From positions 1-22,849 of the forward strand of contig JAKANX010000003.1 of the NCBI GenBank assembly GCA_021823425.1: 22,849 nt of DNA. Reading direction: 5' to 3'. The DNA is from Microcaldota archaeon (GTDB lineage: Archaea > Micrarchaeota > Micrarchaeia > Anstonellales > Bilamarchaeaceae). How positions within the stretch are numbered: position 1 is the stretch's first letter; every line of letters begins with the position of its first letter. Below are positions 1-7,660 of this stretch, piece after piece. The position numbers and the translations under genes were made by a program. The notes beneath the pieces were generated by a model. That model was not told where the DNA came from. It did no database searches and saw only the letters and a program-made list of their open reading frames with translations.

Positions 1-206
1 GATCTGCTATTGGACCCGTTTATCGAACCGTACACGCACGTGTAGGCCGCGCTGCCGCAGCCCGCCATGTTCCTGTTGCTGACAATTGTCACGTTCATCG
101 GGGAAGCGCCGTTTCTGTCGAGCTGCTGGGAAAAAATGGCCGCGAGCGCAATCCCTCCGATGAAAATGGCCGCGAACGCAAGGAAAAAAACCTTCGCGCC
201 GTCCAT
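1..206 (-). CDS. Secreted/membrane-anchored small protein, 3' end outside window
   Basis: An open minus-strand frame starts at ATG 204-206 and runs off the left edge with no stop (68 codons visible). After a short charged start (MDGAK) there is a hydrophobic stretch of about 22 residues (VFFLAFAAIFIGGIALAAIF), acting as a signal anchor or uncleaved signal peptide. The outward part carries sequons NVT and NGS and two Cys (in AGCGSAAYTCVY). It begins 10 nt after the stop of the upstream gene, with a purine-rich GAAGGGAAA before the ATG, so it is probably the last visible member of the four-gene run starting at 3059. It is the same general type as its neighbour (one N-terminal TM plus a small Cys-containing outer domain). 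I do not recognise the family. Confidence 0.6.
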   Translation of the reverse strand, partial: MDGAKVFFLAFAAIFIGGIALAAIFSQQLDRNGASPMNVTIVSNRNMAGCGSAAYTCVYGSINGSNSR

Positions 207-216
207 GTTTTCCCTT

Positions 217-522
217 CTATTTGCAGTACCAGCCGCCGAACGCGGTGTAGCAATTGAGCGTGTAGTTGTTCCCCGGGACTAACGAGTTCCAGGTGTTCCC
301 GCTCGTGACAAGTATGGTCGTGTTCAGGCTCCTTAACTCCACGTCCGCGTAATAATTCGCCTTGGGATTCTTGCCGTGCGAGATTTCGGAGTATTTCTTG
401 TATACGTGCACTTCTTCGTCCGTTGACTTGGACTGGGCGTCGAGCACTATCCACGCCACTGCGCCGAAGACGGCGATTACCGCGACGAATACGAGGATGA
501 ACGCGAGCGTGTGAATGTCCAT
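217..522 (-). CDS. Small single-pass membrane protein, extracytoplasmic Cys-containing domain
   Basis: 101 residues. Residues about 7-27 form one strongly hydrophobic segment (LAFILVFVAVIAVFGAVAWIV), followed by a polar, K/E-rich stretch and a C-terminal portion with two N-glycosylation sequons (NTT, NYT) and two Cys (LNCYTAFGGWYC). Likely topology is N-in with the domain outside the cell. It follows the 156-aa gene by 10 nt and precedes the next secreted gene by 10 nt, so the three are probably cotranscribed. It could be a minor subunit of a surface structure: the short N-terminal hydrophobic helix with a small outer domain is pilin-like in outline. No class III signal peptidase site is obvious, so that is only a possibility. 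Confidence 0.65.
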   Translation of the reverse strand: MDIHTLAFILVFVAVIAVFGAVAWIVLDAQSKSTDEEVHVYKKYSEISHGKNPKANYYADVELRSLNTTILVTSGNTWNSLVPGNNYTLNCYTAFGGWYCK

Positions 523-532
523 AAGGAAACCA

Positions 533-1003
533 CTAATTCTGAACCTCGTTCACGCTGCAGGGCGAGGAGGCGTTGTAGGTGGCGAGCGCGATTACCATCC
601 TGCCCGGATAATAGGAAACGGTGCCGTTGCCGGCTGTTATCTGGAACGCGGCCCCGTTACTGGAAAGGGCCTCGCAATAGGAAATTGTCTGGTTGGAGCT
701 CTCGGTAAGGCAGCCCTGGGACTCCAGCGCCATCACCGAGACGTTCTTGGGCGCCAGCGGAACGCTGCTGGCCAAATCCAGGCCGCACTGCATTATCGCG
801 CTTCGCGCGGTGGCGTTCGCGCCGCGGAGATCCATGATTATGTAGGTCTTGTTTGCCGCCGTCAAATCCTTAATGAACTGAGTGTAGTCGGTCTGCTTCT
901 CCGGGCCCGGCCCCCCGCCGGCTGGGGCGAGGAAATAGGCTGCGAGCGCCAATGCGACAATGGCGAGCGCCGCGAGCGCGAGCGTCTTGGGTTCGGCTTT
1001 CAT
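533..1003 (-). CDS. Secreted/anchored protein sharing a domain with the 678-aa neighbour
   Basis: 156 residues with an N-terminal hydrophobic segment (residues about 8-25, LALAALAIVALALAAYFL) and a Pro/Gly-rich spacer. The outer domain carries six N-X-S/T sequons (NKT, NAT, NVS, NQT, NGT, NAS). The part around residues 48-115 can be aligned with the C-terminal outer domain of the upstream 678-aa protein: a hydrophobic strand, then L-x-GA, a Cys about 11 residues later, then a second and third Cys with similar spacing. It starts 19 nt after the stop of that gene, so the two are probably cotranscribed and may act together at the cell surface. The family is not recognised. Confidence 0.65.
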   Translation of the reverse strand: MKAEPKTLALAALAIVALALAAYFLAPAGGGPGPEKQTDYTQFIKDLTAANKTYIIMDLRGANATARSAIMQCGLDLASSVPLAPKNVSVMALESQGCLTESSNQTISYCEALSSNGAAFQITAGNGTVSYYPGRMVIALATYNASSPCSVNEVQN

Positions 1004-1022
1004 GGAAAATCATCGGAAAAAA

Positions 1023-3059
1023 TCAGGAGCCTTTGAGCGCGGAGGCCAGCGGGCACACGTCGTAATAGGTGTGGTCCCCGGAAACGGTGGCCTGCTTGGT
1101 GAGCAGCCCTGAATACGTGGACGAGCTTATCACCGAGGCGTTGAGCATCACCATGGGCTTGGCGTTCTTGTCAAGGCAGTCCTTGACCGCGGTGCCGTTG
1201 CCGACGCAGTCCTCGCCCCTGAGCGTATAAACAATGGGAGTGACCTTGTCCGCGGTGAACGCGTCCGAAATAGAGGACGCGCACGCCTTCATGGACGCGA
1301 GCGTCGCGTCGTCCGCGCCGTTGAGCTGCACCGCGATTACCGCGTTCTTGGTGTACTTGGCTATGTCTATGAAGTCCCCGTAGTCTAGCCTGTTGAGCGA
1401 CTTGTCTAGCGAGAGGAATATCCCGATGGACACGAGCCCGATGAGCGCCACGAGGAACATCGCGAGCATCACGAACAGCACCTTGTTCATGGGCTTGGAC
1501 GATATCGCGTAGTATATCAGGAACAGGAACAGTATCATTGAGGAGAACGAGGAGAACAGCAGCAGGCTCAGCCCGACCGGAAGATAGGACGAGAACTGCA
1601 CCCTCTCGTTGTAGGTGAGCGGCCTCGTCTGCACGAGCAGCGTGTCCAGCGCGTCCACGAGCTTGTTGGCCATGCCCGTGAACATGTAGAGCGCCTGCTC
1701 CGCGCCCTTCTTGCCGGCCAGCGCCTGCTCCTTGTCCACGAGCGCGGTGTAGTTGGCGAGCAGGTCGTTGTACTGCGTCGCCGTGAGCCCCGCCTTGAAC
1801 TGCTGGTCAAGTATTATCTTCTGCTGGCGCAGCACGTTGAGCGTGGAGAGGTCATCGGGGCTCAGCGTCCTGCCCTCGGCGAGGAAGAGGTATACCGTCG
1901 CGCTCTTGTACTTGTCCGACACGTTGTTGTAGACCGCCATGAGCGGACCTATGGACGCGTTTAGCGCGCGGATGCTCTTGTTGTAGTCCGAGAGCGTCGC
2001 ATTTATGGAAGTGAAATTGTTTGAGTTTATCTGCGACTCTATGTCGCCCTCCATCGCGGTGAGCTGCGCGAGCTTCATCTTCACCGTTGAGTTGTCAACG
2101 AGCGCGAGCGCGGCGGAGGTGCGGTTCTTCACGTCGGACGCCTGCACTCTGAGCGGATTGTAGAGCGCTTCGGTGTAGTACGCCCTCACCTGCGAGTTGG
2201 CGCTGTCCTCCACCCTCCGGTTGGTGTTGTTGTAGATGCGCCCGGCGGTCTGGGAATAGGAGGAGAACGGGGAAACCTTCTTGGACATGGACGCGAGTAT
2301 CGTGTCGGCGGTGTCCAGCTGGTTGGTGTCAACGTCTATGAACGGGCATATGCCCATGCAGTCCCTGCACGTGGTGCCCGGGAGCGGCATCCGAAAGAGC
2401 GTGCTCTCCAGGTTGCTCGCGTAGGTGCGCAGCGTGGGCACATTCGCCTTCATCTGCGCCACGTAAGCCGCGGCGTTCTCCGAATTCATGCCGTCCAATT
2501 TGTCGAAGACGTCGGCGAGTATGGCGTCCGTTCCGAAGCTCGCCTTGGCGAACGACGCGACCGGGGATATGAGCGGGCGGTAGTCGTTGCACATTCCCGG
2601 CGCGACGTTGTTCTGGTACGCGCACAGGTATAAAGCAGTCTGGTTGCAGTTGGAAACGTCGGTGCACGGGACCTTGTCAAGGTAGAGGACCTTCCTGCAG
2701 ATGTATTCCTCCTTGCCCGGGAACCGGCCCTCGCCGTTGTTCCTGCTGTCGTTGTAGGATAGGAACGCGGTGCGCAGCGCGGAGACGTCGTCCGGGTCCA
2801 GCGTGTATTTGAGGAGGTAATAGCTCTTGAGCGTGCCCGTTATCTCGGCCTGGTCGGTGACGAACGCGTCGCCCTTTACAAGGAAGCTCGGGTCGCCGTT
2901 TATGCTGACCACGTAATACACGGTGTGGTTGAGCGTGAAGAATTCCTTGTCTATGCTCGCGTTGGACTCGTTGGCCGCGAGGTACGGGCTTATGTCCAGT
3001 GCGGACACGGTGGCTACGGCTGCTAGCAGTATCAGGGATAACAGGGTTGCTGGTCTCAT
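1023..3059 (-). CDS. Large secreted/membrane protein: helical ectodomain, two TMs, Cys-rich C-terminal domain
   Basis: 678 residues from ATG 3059. An ATG 9 nt upstream (3068) is in frame, but the TATA box at 3081-3090 lies 26.5 nt before 3059, the leaderless spacing seen across this window. Sequence: a cleavable signal peptide (MRPATLLSLILLAAVATVSA); an outer region of about 470 residues with several Cys, including CRDCMGIC, and long helical or coiled-coil stretches rich in sequons; two TM helices near residues 495-520 and 527-550; then an outer domain of about 125 residues with four Cys. It heads a run of four genes for exported proteins. No enzyme motif is visible. A sensor or scaffold of the cell envelope is possible, but this is inference. 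Confidence 0.75.
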   Translation of the reverse strand: MRPATLLSLILLAAVATVSALDISPYLAANESNASIDKEFFTLNHTVYYVVSINGDPSFLVKGDAFVTDQAEITGTLKSYYLLKYTLDPDDVSALRTAFLSYNDSRNNGEGRFPGKEEYICRKVLYLDKVPCTDVSNCNQTALYLCAYQNNVAPGMCNDYRPLISPVASFAKASFGTDAILADVFDKLDGMNSENAAAYVAQMKANVPTLRTYASNLESTLFRMPLPGTTCRDCMGICPFIDVDTNQLDTADTILASMSKKVSPFSSYSQTAGRIYNNTNRRVEDSANSQVRAYYTEALYNPLRVQASDVKNRTSAALALVDNSTVKMKLAQLTAMEGDIESQINSNNFTSINATLSDYNKSIRALNASIGPLMAVYNNVSDKYKSATVYLFLAEGRTLSPDDLSTLNVLRQQKIILDQQFKAGLTATQYNDLLANYTALVDKEQALAGKKGAEQALYMFTGMANKLVDALDTLLVQTRPLTYNERVQFSSYLPVGLSLLLFSSFSSMILFLFLIYYAISSKPMNKVLFVMLAMFLVALIGLVSIGIFLSLDKSLNRLDYGDFIDIAKYTKNAVIAVQLNGADDATLASMKACASSISDAFTADKVTPIVYTLRGEDCVGNGTAVKDCLDKNAKPMVMLNASVISSSTYSGLLTKQATVSGDHTYYDVCPLASALKGS

Positions 3060-3080
3060 GAGGAGCATTTATGCAACCTA

Positions 3081-3090
3081 TATTTAAATA
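3081..3090 (-). promoter_or_regulatory. TATA box of the secreted-protein operon
   Basis: TATTTAAATA, centred 26.5 nt upstream of ATG 3059. This spacing predicts a leaderless transcript and favours 3059 over 3068 (17.5 nt) as the start. Confidence 0.6.
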
Positions 3091-3105
3091 TTATCTGATG
3101 TTTCG

Positions 3106-4095
3106 TCAGAATTCGCGGTTTATTGCGTAGTCGGCCAGCTTCCTGAGCGCGTCCTTTTCCCGCGATTGCGGGAGCGCGGAGAGGAAAGCGCTCGCGTCCT
3201 CCACGAATTCGCGCGCCTTGAGCTTCGCGTAGTTTATGGAGTCGTACTTGGAGAGGAGCGAAATCGCGTACCCTATCTTTTTCCGGTCGCGCGTGTTGGA
3301 AACGAGTATTTCCTCGAGCCTTTTCTTCTCGCCGGGCCCGGCGTGCGCGAGCGCGTGGATGACCATGAGCGTCCTCTTGCCCTCGGTTATGTCGCCGCCG
3401 ATTTCCTTCTTGTACTTCTCGAACTCGCCCGCGACATTGAGTATGTCGTCCTGTATCTGGAACGCGATTCCGAGCGACTCGCCGAACATGCGGAAGTTCT
3501 CGCACGCCTGCGCGTCCGCGCCCGAGAGGTACGCGCCGGCTTCCGCGCTGGCGCCCATTAGCGCCCCGGTCTTTCCGCCCACCATGGTGAAGTATTCCTC
3601 CTCGCTCACCGCGATTTTCTTGCGCTTGTACCAGTCCAGCTCTATTCCCTGCCCCTCCACGACGCGCTGGAACGCGCAGCCCGAGATGGACGCGAGCCTT
3701 ATCCTGCGCTCCGGGGGCATTCCGAGCGCGAGGAACCAGTTCCAGACCACCGTGTAAAGGGCGTCGCCGCTGTTCAGGGCTATGGGTATGCCATGCGAGA
3801 TGTGCAGCGTCGGTTTTCCGCGCCTGAACCGCGAATCGTCCTCTATGTCGTCGTGTATGAGCGTGAAGTTGTGGAACAGCTCCAAAAGAGCGGACGCTTT
3901 CAGGGCGTTCTCCCTGTCCTTGCCACCGAGGGCGCGGAACGAGAGCATCGCGAGCGCGGGCCTTATCCTCTTGCCGCCGCGGAATATGTATCCACCTAGC
4001 ATGTCGTAGACGCCTTCGGGCTCGCGGGGGATGATGGATTTTATCTCCTTTTCGACTTCCGCCAAGTCGTCCTGCACGAATCTGTCAAAATCCAT
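3106..4095 (-). CDS. idsA: Geranylgeranyl diphosphate synthase (type I polyprenyl synthetase)
   Basis: 329 residues, normal length for trans-isoprenyl diphosphate synthases. It condenses isopentenyl diphosphate with allylic diphosphates to give the C20 chain of archaeal lipids. Visible motifs: GGKRIRP (residues 40-46); the first Asp-rich motif DDIED (82-86) followed by RRGKPT; a KT pair near 175; the second Asp-rich motif FQIQDDILN (212-220); and GGDITEGKRTL. Phe77 sits five residues before the first Asp of the first motif, the chain-length-determining place where archaeal GGPP synthases have Phe, which favours C20. The second motif ends in Asn220 instead of the usual Asp. A TATA-like TTTTTTATAG lies 26.5 nt upstream of ATG 4095, so it has its own promoter and probably a leaderless mRNA. 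The symbol follows common archaeal usage. Confidence 0.93.
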   Translation of the reverse strand: MDFDRFVQDDLAEVEKEIKSIIPREPEGVYDMLGGYIFRGGKRIRPALAMLSFRALGGKDRENALKASALLELFHNFTLIHDDIEDDSRFRRGKPTLHISHGIPIALNSGDALYTVVWNWFLALGMPPERRIRLASISGCAFQRVVEGQGIELDWYKRKKIAVSEEEYFTMVGGKTGALMGASAEAGAYLSGADAQACENFRMFGESLGIAFQIQDDILNVAGEFEKYKKEIGGDITEGKRTLMVIHALAHAGPGEKKRLEEILVSNTRDRKKIGYAISLLSKYDSINYAKLKAREFVEDASAFLSALPQSREKDALRKLADYAINREF

Positions 4096-4116
4096 GGAAG
4101 GAAGTTGGGTGAAAAG

Positions 4117-4126
4117 CTATAAAAAA
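4117..4126 (-). promoter_or_regulatory. TATA box of GGPP synthase gene
   Basis: TTTTTTATAG on the minus strand, centred 26.5 nt before ATG 4095. It lies between the stop of rnp4 and the GGPP synthase start, so the gene can be transcribed independently of rnp4. Confidence 0.55.
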
Positions 4127-4156
4127 TGCGCGGCTGTTTTGCTAGCGAAGCCGCGT

Positions 4157-4489
4157 TCAATCTTTGTGCGGCGCGGTTTTTCTGGAATAGCCGATTCCCC
4201 TCTCGTACCCGCAGCTTCCGCATTTGTAAATCACGCGCCTGCTCTTCCTGTCGAACGAGACAGAGGCGCTTTTTCCCGGGACCCAGTATGAGAAGCACTT
4301 CCTGCAGAAGGAAAGCTTCTGCTCTTTTGTGAGGCGCACCTTGTTCTTGCGCACTATGAGGAACGCGAGCCTCGCGTAGCGCTGTGCGCGCGCGGGATTT
4401 TCCGCGAATGTTTTTTTCGCCTCGGAGAGCAGCACGGCTATCCTTTCCGATGAAATATTCTTCACGAGGTTCTTTTCCCTTGGCCGCAT
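4157..4489 (-). CDS. rnp4: RNase P protein component 4 (Rpp21/Rpr2 family)
   Basis: 110 residues from ATG 4489 (MRPREKN). The frame is open for 16 more codons, but the TATA-like TTATTAAAA is centred 24.5 nt before 4489, so this start is preferred. The N-terminal half is basic and helical (…ARAQRYARLAFLIVRKNKVRL…). The C-terminal half is a zinc ribbon with two CxxC pairs (FCRKC … KCGSCGY), plus the W-x-PG and R-R-V-I-Y-K-C context typical of archaeal Rpp21/Rpr2. This protein, with Rpp29, binds the specificity domain of RNase P RNA and helps tRNA 5' maturation. It is divergent from the DUF63 gene, with which it shares a TATA region. Confidence 0.88.
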   Translation of the reverse strand: MRPREKNLVKNISSERIAVLLSEAKKTFAENPARAQRYARLAFLIVRKNKVRLTKEQKLSFCRKCFSYWVPGKSASVSFDRKSRRVIYKCGSCGYERGIGYSRKTAPHKD

Positions 4490-4509
4490 AAGCTGGATTT
4501 GGGAAAGCG

Positions 4510-4518
4510 TTTTAATAA
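4510..4518. promoter_or_regulatory. TATA element shared by rnp4 and the DUF63 gene
   Basis: TTTTAATAA, nearly symmetric, is the only strong A/T box between the divergent starts. Its centre (TTAA, 4513.5) is 24.5 nt from rnp4 ATG 4489 (leaderless). In the other direction it predicts a transcript start near 4539, giving the DUF63 gene a leader of about 40 nt. Confidence 0.5.
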
Positions 4519-4579
4519 TGGCTACGGATATCAGCAAGCGAGGGCGCGCTTATTCCGGCTGCCCCTGCAAGGTGAGAAT

Positions 4580-5452
4580 GTGGACATAGGCCAGTTCATC
4601 AATCAATATTACATAGAGCCGATTTTGCAGCACGAGGGCTACAACGCCGTGAACACCGTGACTTACGCGCTCATCGCGATTGCCGCGGTGTACATCGCGT
4701 ACCGCGCGTTCCAATATTACAGGATAAGGGTGGACAGGGGATTCGTGCTGGACACGATTCCGTTCGTGCTTTTGGGCTCCACAGTCCGGGTTGTAACGGA
4801 CAGCATAGACACCGGCGTCATGACTGCGCTCACCCCGCTGCACGCGCTCATAATCAATTCGCACGTTTACGATTACGGGTTTTTCACCAGCAGCCCCGGA
4901 ATATACATAATCACTGCTGCGCTGTTCTTCGTCTCGCTCGCGCTCTCGCGCGCGCTCAAGGTGGAGAGGCTCGCCGCGTTCATCGGCCTCGCGCTCTGGA
5001 TTCCGCACCTTTTCGTGCTGCTCTTCATGTTCAAATACCTGGAATTCGCGATACCCGTGCTGGTGCTCGCGCTAATCCCGTTCTACCTCGCGTACAGGTA
5101 TTTCTCGGGCGGAGCGAAGAAGCATGGAATTGACCCGAAGATACTCGCCGGAGTGGTGGGCGCGCACGCGCTCGACGGCGCGGCCACGTTCTTCATAATA
5201 GACTATTTCGGCAAGCTCACCGGAAGGAGCTACTTCGAGCAGCACGTCATTCCCGGCTTCATAGGAAGCGCGTTCGGCACGTTCTTCCCGTTCTACGTAT
5301 TGAAAATCGGGATTGCATTCGGAGCGTCGTATTTCATCGCGTCTGAAAAGGACGCGGGCGAAGGGGAGAAATATTTCATCGCGCTGCTATTGATAATAAT
5401 AGGGCTGGCCCCGGGATTGAGGGATTTATTAAGAATGGCTGTAGGGGCTTAG
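4580..5452 (+). CDS. DUF63 family polytopic membrane protein
   Basis: 290 residues from GTG 4580. The frame is open from 4499, but a Shine-Dalgarno-like GGTGAG (4571-4576) stands just before GTG 4580, and the predicted transcript start (about 4539) lies inside the longer frame. Multiple TM segments are evident (TYALIAIAAVYIAY, FVLLGSTVRVV, ITAALFFVSLAL, LFVLLFMFKYL and others). The conserved signature GAHALDGAATF near residue 190, followed by Y-F-E-Q-H-x-IPG and F-x-K-I-G-I-A, is what I associate with the archaeal DUF63 family. Function is unknown for the family. Confidence 0.85.
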   Translation: MDIGQFINQYYIEPILQHEGYNAVNTVTYALIAIAAVYIAYRAFQYYRIRVDRGFVLDTIPFVLLGSTVRVVTDSIDTGVMTALTPLHALIINSHVYDYGFFTSSPGIYIITAALFFVSLALSRALKVERLAAFIGLALWIPHLFVLLFMFKYLEFAIPVLVLALIPFYLAYRYFSGGAKKHGIDPKILAGVVGAHALDGAATFFIIDYFGKLTGRSYFEQHVIPGFIGSAFGTFFPFYVLKIGIAFGASYFIASEKDAGEGEKYFIALLLIIIGLAPGLRDLLRMAVGA

Positions 5453-5523
5453 CATGGTTCCATTGGTCTTGTCAGAACAATTTTTAAGGCTGGATACATG
5501 CTGTCTTAATGGAAGGTAATTGA

Positions 5524-6294
5524 ATGAATGCAATTGATTTCTTGAAAGCAGTTGGGTTCGGGTTTGCGGCAATAGCAGCGGTTATGCTACTCTCAATCCC
5601 AATAAGTGCCACCATCTCAAACCCGACTTTGGAAAACTTTGAACAGCTCACATTGGTAATAATTGCAATCGGCGTCGTTGGAGCGATTTTATTCTATTTG
5701 TCCGGCCGGCCGGGTAACGTTCATGAATTTATGGACGCGCCCCTCAAGCAAATAGCCGAGGAGACCGGGGGCGACCTTTACACGAGCAGTTACAGCGCTA
5801 TGCTTACTTTCAGGAAAGGACTTGCCACATTTCGATTCCTTGATGAAGGAAACGACTCAAATTACTTCATAAGGTCGTTCCAGACATGGAATGCAACCCC
5901 CCTAAAAAAATCATTTGTTTCCGTTACAGTAAATGATGACGGCACGCTGGATTTGAAGCGACCGCAGAGCGCCGGCAACAAGGAAACTACCGGCAAAATA
6001 ATAGAGATTTTGAAATCCCCTCATTTCAGGAACATTCTGGAAATCTCGCAGAGAATCACAGTAATAACTGGCGGGAATTTCAGAATGCCGCTTTTCAACA
6101 TTTACCTGGGCGGGCGCAACATGACCTTCATGGCAGCTGAATCCTTCTGGCCCTCGCCATTTGCTCCGTCGGGTGTGTGGAAAGACAAGGTCATGGCCAA
6201 TGCCGGGACAGAATATGGCAGGCAGCTTTACGCCCGGCTTGTTGAATCGGGTTTCGCTGCTTCGGAGAGAATTATTGAAATAGCCCACGGCTGA
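5524..6294 (+). CDS. Unknown protein with two N-terminal TMs and a cytosolic domain
   Basis: 256 residues. There are two TM helices (about 10-30 and 42-60, LTLVIIAIGVVGAILFYLSG) and then a soluble domain of about 190 residues with mixed alpha/beta character (FRFLDEGNDSNYFIRSF, SFVSVTVNDDGTLDL, GNFRMPLFNIYLGG). A short loop between the helices implies N and C termini inside. A TATA-like TTTTTAAG (5481-5488) and GGAAGG (5511-5516) precede ATG 5524. dphB starts 4 nt after its stop, so the two are probably cotranscribed. Base and codon use look less GC-biased than in the neighbours, a hint of different origin or relaxed constraint. No family recognised. Confidence 0.75.
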   Translation: MNAIDFLKAVGFGFAAIAAVMLLSIPISATISNPTLENFEQLTLVIIAIGVVGAILFYLSGRPGNVHEFMDAPLKQIAEETGGDLYTSSYSAMLTFRKGLATFRFLDEGNDSNYFIRSFQTWNATPLKKSFVSVTVNDDGTLDLKRPQSAGNKETTGKIIEILKSPHFRNILEISQRITVITGGNFRMPLFNIYLGGRNMTFMAAESFWPSPFAPSGVWKDKVMANAGTEYGRQLYARLVESGFAASERIIEIAHG

Positions 6295-6298
6295 TATC

Positions 6299-7039
6299 AT
6301 GCTTTCGTTGATCGGCTTGGGAGTTTCCGGGGACTTGACGCTGCGCGGAAAGGAGCTCGCCAAAAAGAGCGACGAGGCTTATGCGGAAGTGCACACCGGC
6401 ATTCTGCAGGAGGGCTGGCAGAAGCGGATGGAGAAAACAATAGGGAAGAAGATTACGCTCGTGGAACGGGAGGTTTTGGAGAGCGACTTCATCGTGAAAA
6501 GGGCCAAGGAAAAAGACGTGGCGCTGCTCGTCGCAGGGGACCCGCTTGCTGCGACCACGCATTACACGCACCTGCAGGACGCGAGGAAGGCGGGGATTGA
6601 GGTGAAGGTGGTGCACAACTCGTCCATTTTCACCGCAGCCCCGGGCAAGGCCGGGCTCCAGCACTACAAGTTCGGAAAGACCGCGACGCTCGCCTATTGG
6701 AGGAAGAATTACGAGCCGGTGAGCGCGCTGGAAATTGCGGAGCAGAACCGGAAGAACGGGCTGCATACGCTGCTGCTTCTTGACTTGGACAAGGACATGG
6801 GGCCCATGGGCGCCAAAACGGCTTTTTCGCAGATAGGGAAGATGGAGGAAAAGCTTGGGAGGAAAATAATAAGCAAGCTCGCGGTGCTCTCACGCGTGGG
6901 CTGGGACGACGAGAAGATAAGCTACGGGGCTGTTGATGAGCTAAAGAAAAGGAATTTGGGAAAGCCCCCGTTCTGCTTCATCATTCCGGGGAAGCTGCAT
7001 TTTGCGGAAGAGGAGAATTTGGAGGCGTTCAGGCGCTAA
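6299..7039 (+). CDS. dphB: Diphthine synthase (DphB)
   Basis: 246 residues, close to the usual archaeal length of about 250-265. A class III SAM-dependent methyltransferase that methylates the aminocarboxypropyl-His of elongation factor 2 during diphthamide synthesis. Signature features: N-terminal MLSLIGLGVSG, the SAM-binding VAGDPLAATTH (near residues 79-89), VVHNSSIFTA…GLQHYKFGKTAT, the LLLLDLD strand and the C-terminal IPGKLHFAEEENLEAF. It starts 4 nt after the stop of the two-TM gene, and its stop overlaps the stop of the convergent gene by 4 nt. No strong Shine-Dalgarno is seen, consistent with coupling to the upstream gene. Confidence 0.95.
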   Translation: MLSLIGLGVSGDLTLRGKELAKKSDEAYAEVHTGILQEGWQKRMEKTIGKKITLVEREVLESDFIVKRAKEKDVALLVAGDPLAATTHYTHLQDARKAGIEVKVVHNSSIFTAAPGKAGLQHYKFGKTATLAYWRKNYEPVSALEIAEQNRKNGLHTLLLLDLDKDMGPMGAKTAFSQIGKMEEKLGRKIISKLAVLSRVGWDDEKISYGAVDELKKRNLGKPPFCFIIPGKLHFAEEENLEAFRR

Positions 7040-7593
7040 TCCTCTTCGCCGTAGGTCTCGAAATAAACGTCCGAGAAAGCGTAGACGAGCGGGTCCTCGC
7101 TGAACGCCTTCTGCACGTCCTCGCCCGATAGCACGGAGCCGCTCTCCGGATTCACCATGTGCTGCTCGCCCTTCCACTCGTAGCCCACGTACACGCGCCT
7201 GCTTTTCGTAATCAGCATCTTGGCGGTGGGCGAGCCGAACGAGCGCAGGAGCGAGGTGAGAAGGAGCGCCTGGTCTATTATGTCGCCTGCCTTCAGCTCG
7301 TCCATGGTCTTGAAGTCTATCCAGAAACTCACAGGAAGCTCCACGTTCCTCAGGCTTTTGATGTATTCCACGGAATTCTGGAGCGCCGCTGTGAAGTGCT
7401 TCTCGTATTCGTACGGCCGCAGGCCAGCGGAAAGCCGCTCTGCCAGCTGCTTGACGAAATCGTTGTAGGGCGAGATGCGCTCGCGCAATTCGGAAATGCT
7501 CTTGTGCTCGCCCTCCTCAATCCTTTCCTTGTAGCGCGACAGGATTAGTTCATATATTTTGAGCTTGACCTCGCTGTCGGCCTCATTTTCCAT
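7036..7593 (-). CDS. Transglutaminase-like fold protein, probably catalytically dead
   Basis: 185 residues from ATG 7593. An upstream in-frame ATG at 7617 would give 193, but the A/T box TTAAAT near 7620-7625 fits a near-leaderless start at 7593. The N-terminal part (to about 95) is charged and helical. From about residue 100 the pattern KAGDIIDQALLLTSLLRSFG then KMLIT…VYVGYEWKG…VNPESG follows the transglutaminase-like core (GDCxDxAxLLxxLLRAxG … HxWxE … W…xDP). At the places of the catalytic Cys, His and Asp I read Ile, Tyr/Gly and Asn, so it is probably a non-catalytic member. It is convergent with dphB and faces the beta-CASP nuclease gene across a candidate RNA region. Confidence 0.6.
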   Translation of the reverse strand: MENEADSEVKLKIYELILSRYKERIEEGEHKSISELRERISPYNDFVKQLAERLSAGLRPYEYEKHFTAALQNSVEYIKSLRNVELPVSFWIDFKTMDELKAGDIIDQALLLTSLLRSFGSPTAKMLITKSRRVYVGYEWKGEQHMVNPESGSVLSGEDVQKAFSEDPLVYAFSDVYFETYGEED

Positions 7594-7632
7594 GCGTTTT
7601 TTATGCGCAGGCGGCATTCTTAAATTTTTCCG

Positions 7633-7638
7633 TATATA
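7633..7638 (+). promoter_or_regulatory. TATA box upstream of candidate RNA/leader
   Basis: TATATA preceded by CCG. Centre 7635.5 predicts a plus-strand start near 7661, just before the first strong stem (7672). No other convincing TATA box lies between here and the nuclease start at 7863. Confidence 0.5.
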
Positions 7639-7660
7639 GTAATAACAGGAAAAAAAGTAC

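Noticed and set aside
95..454. 119-codon minus-strand ORF and the 71-codon plus-strand ORF at 67-282
   Set aside because: Both overlap the two small secreted genes that carry TM segments and sequons; their own sequences are Arg-rich shadows.
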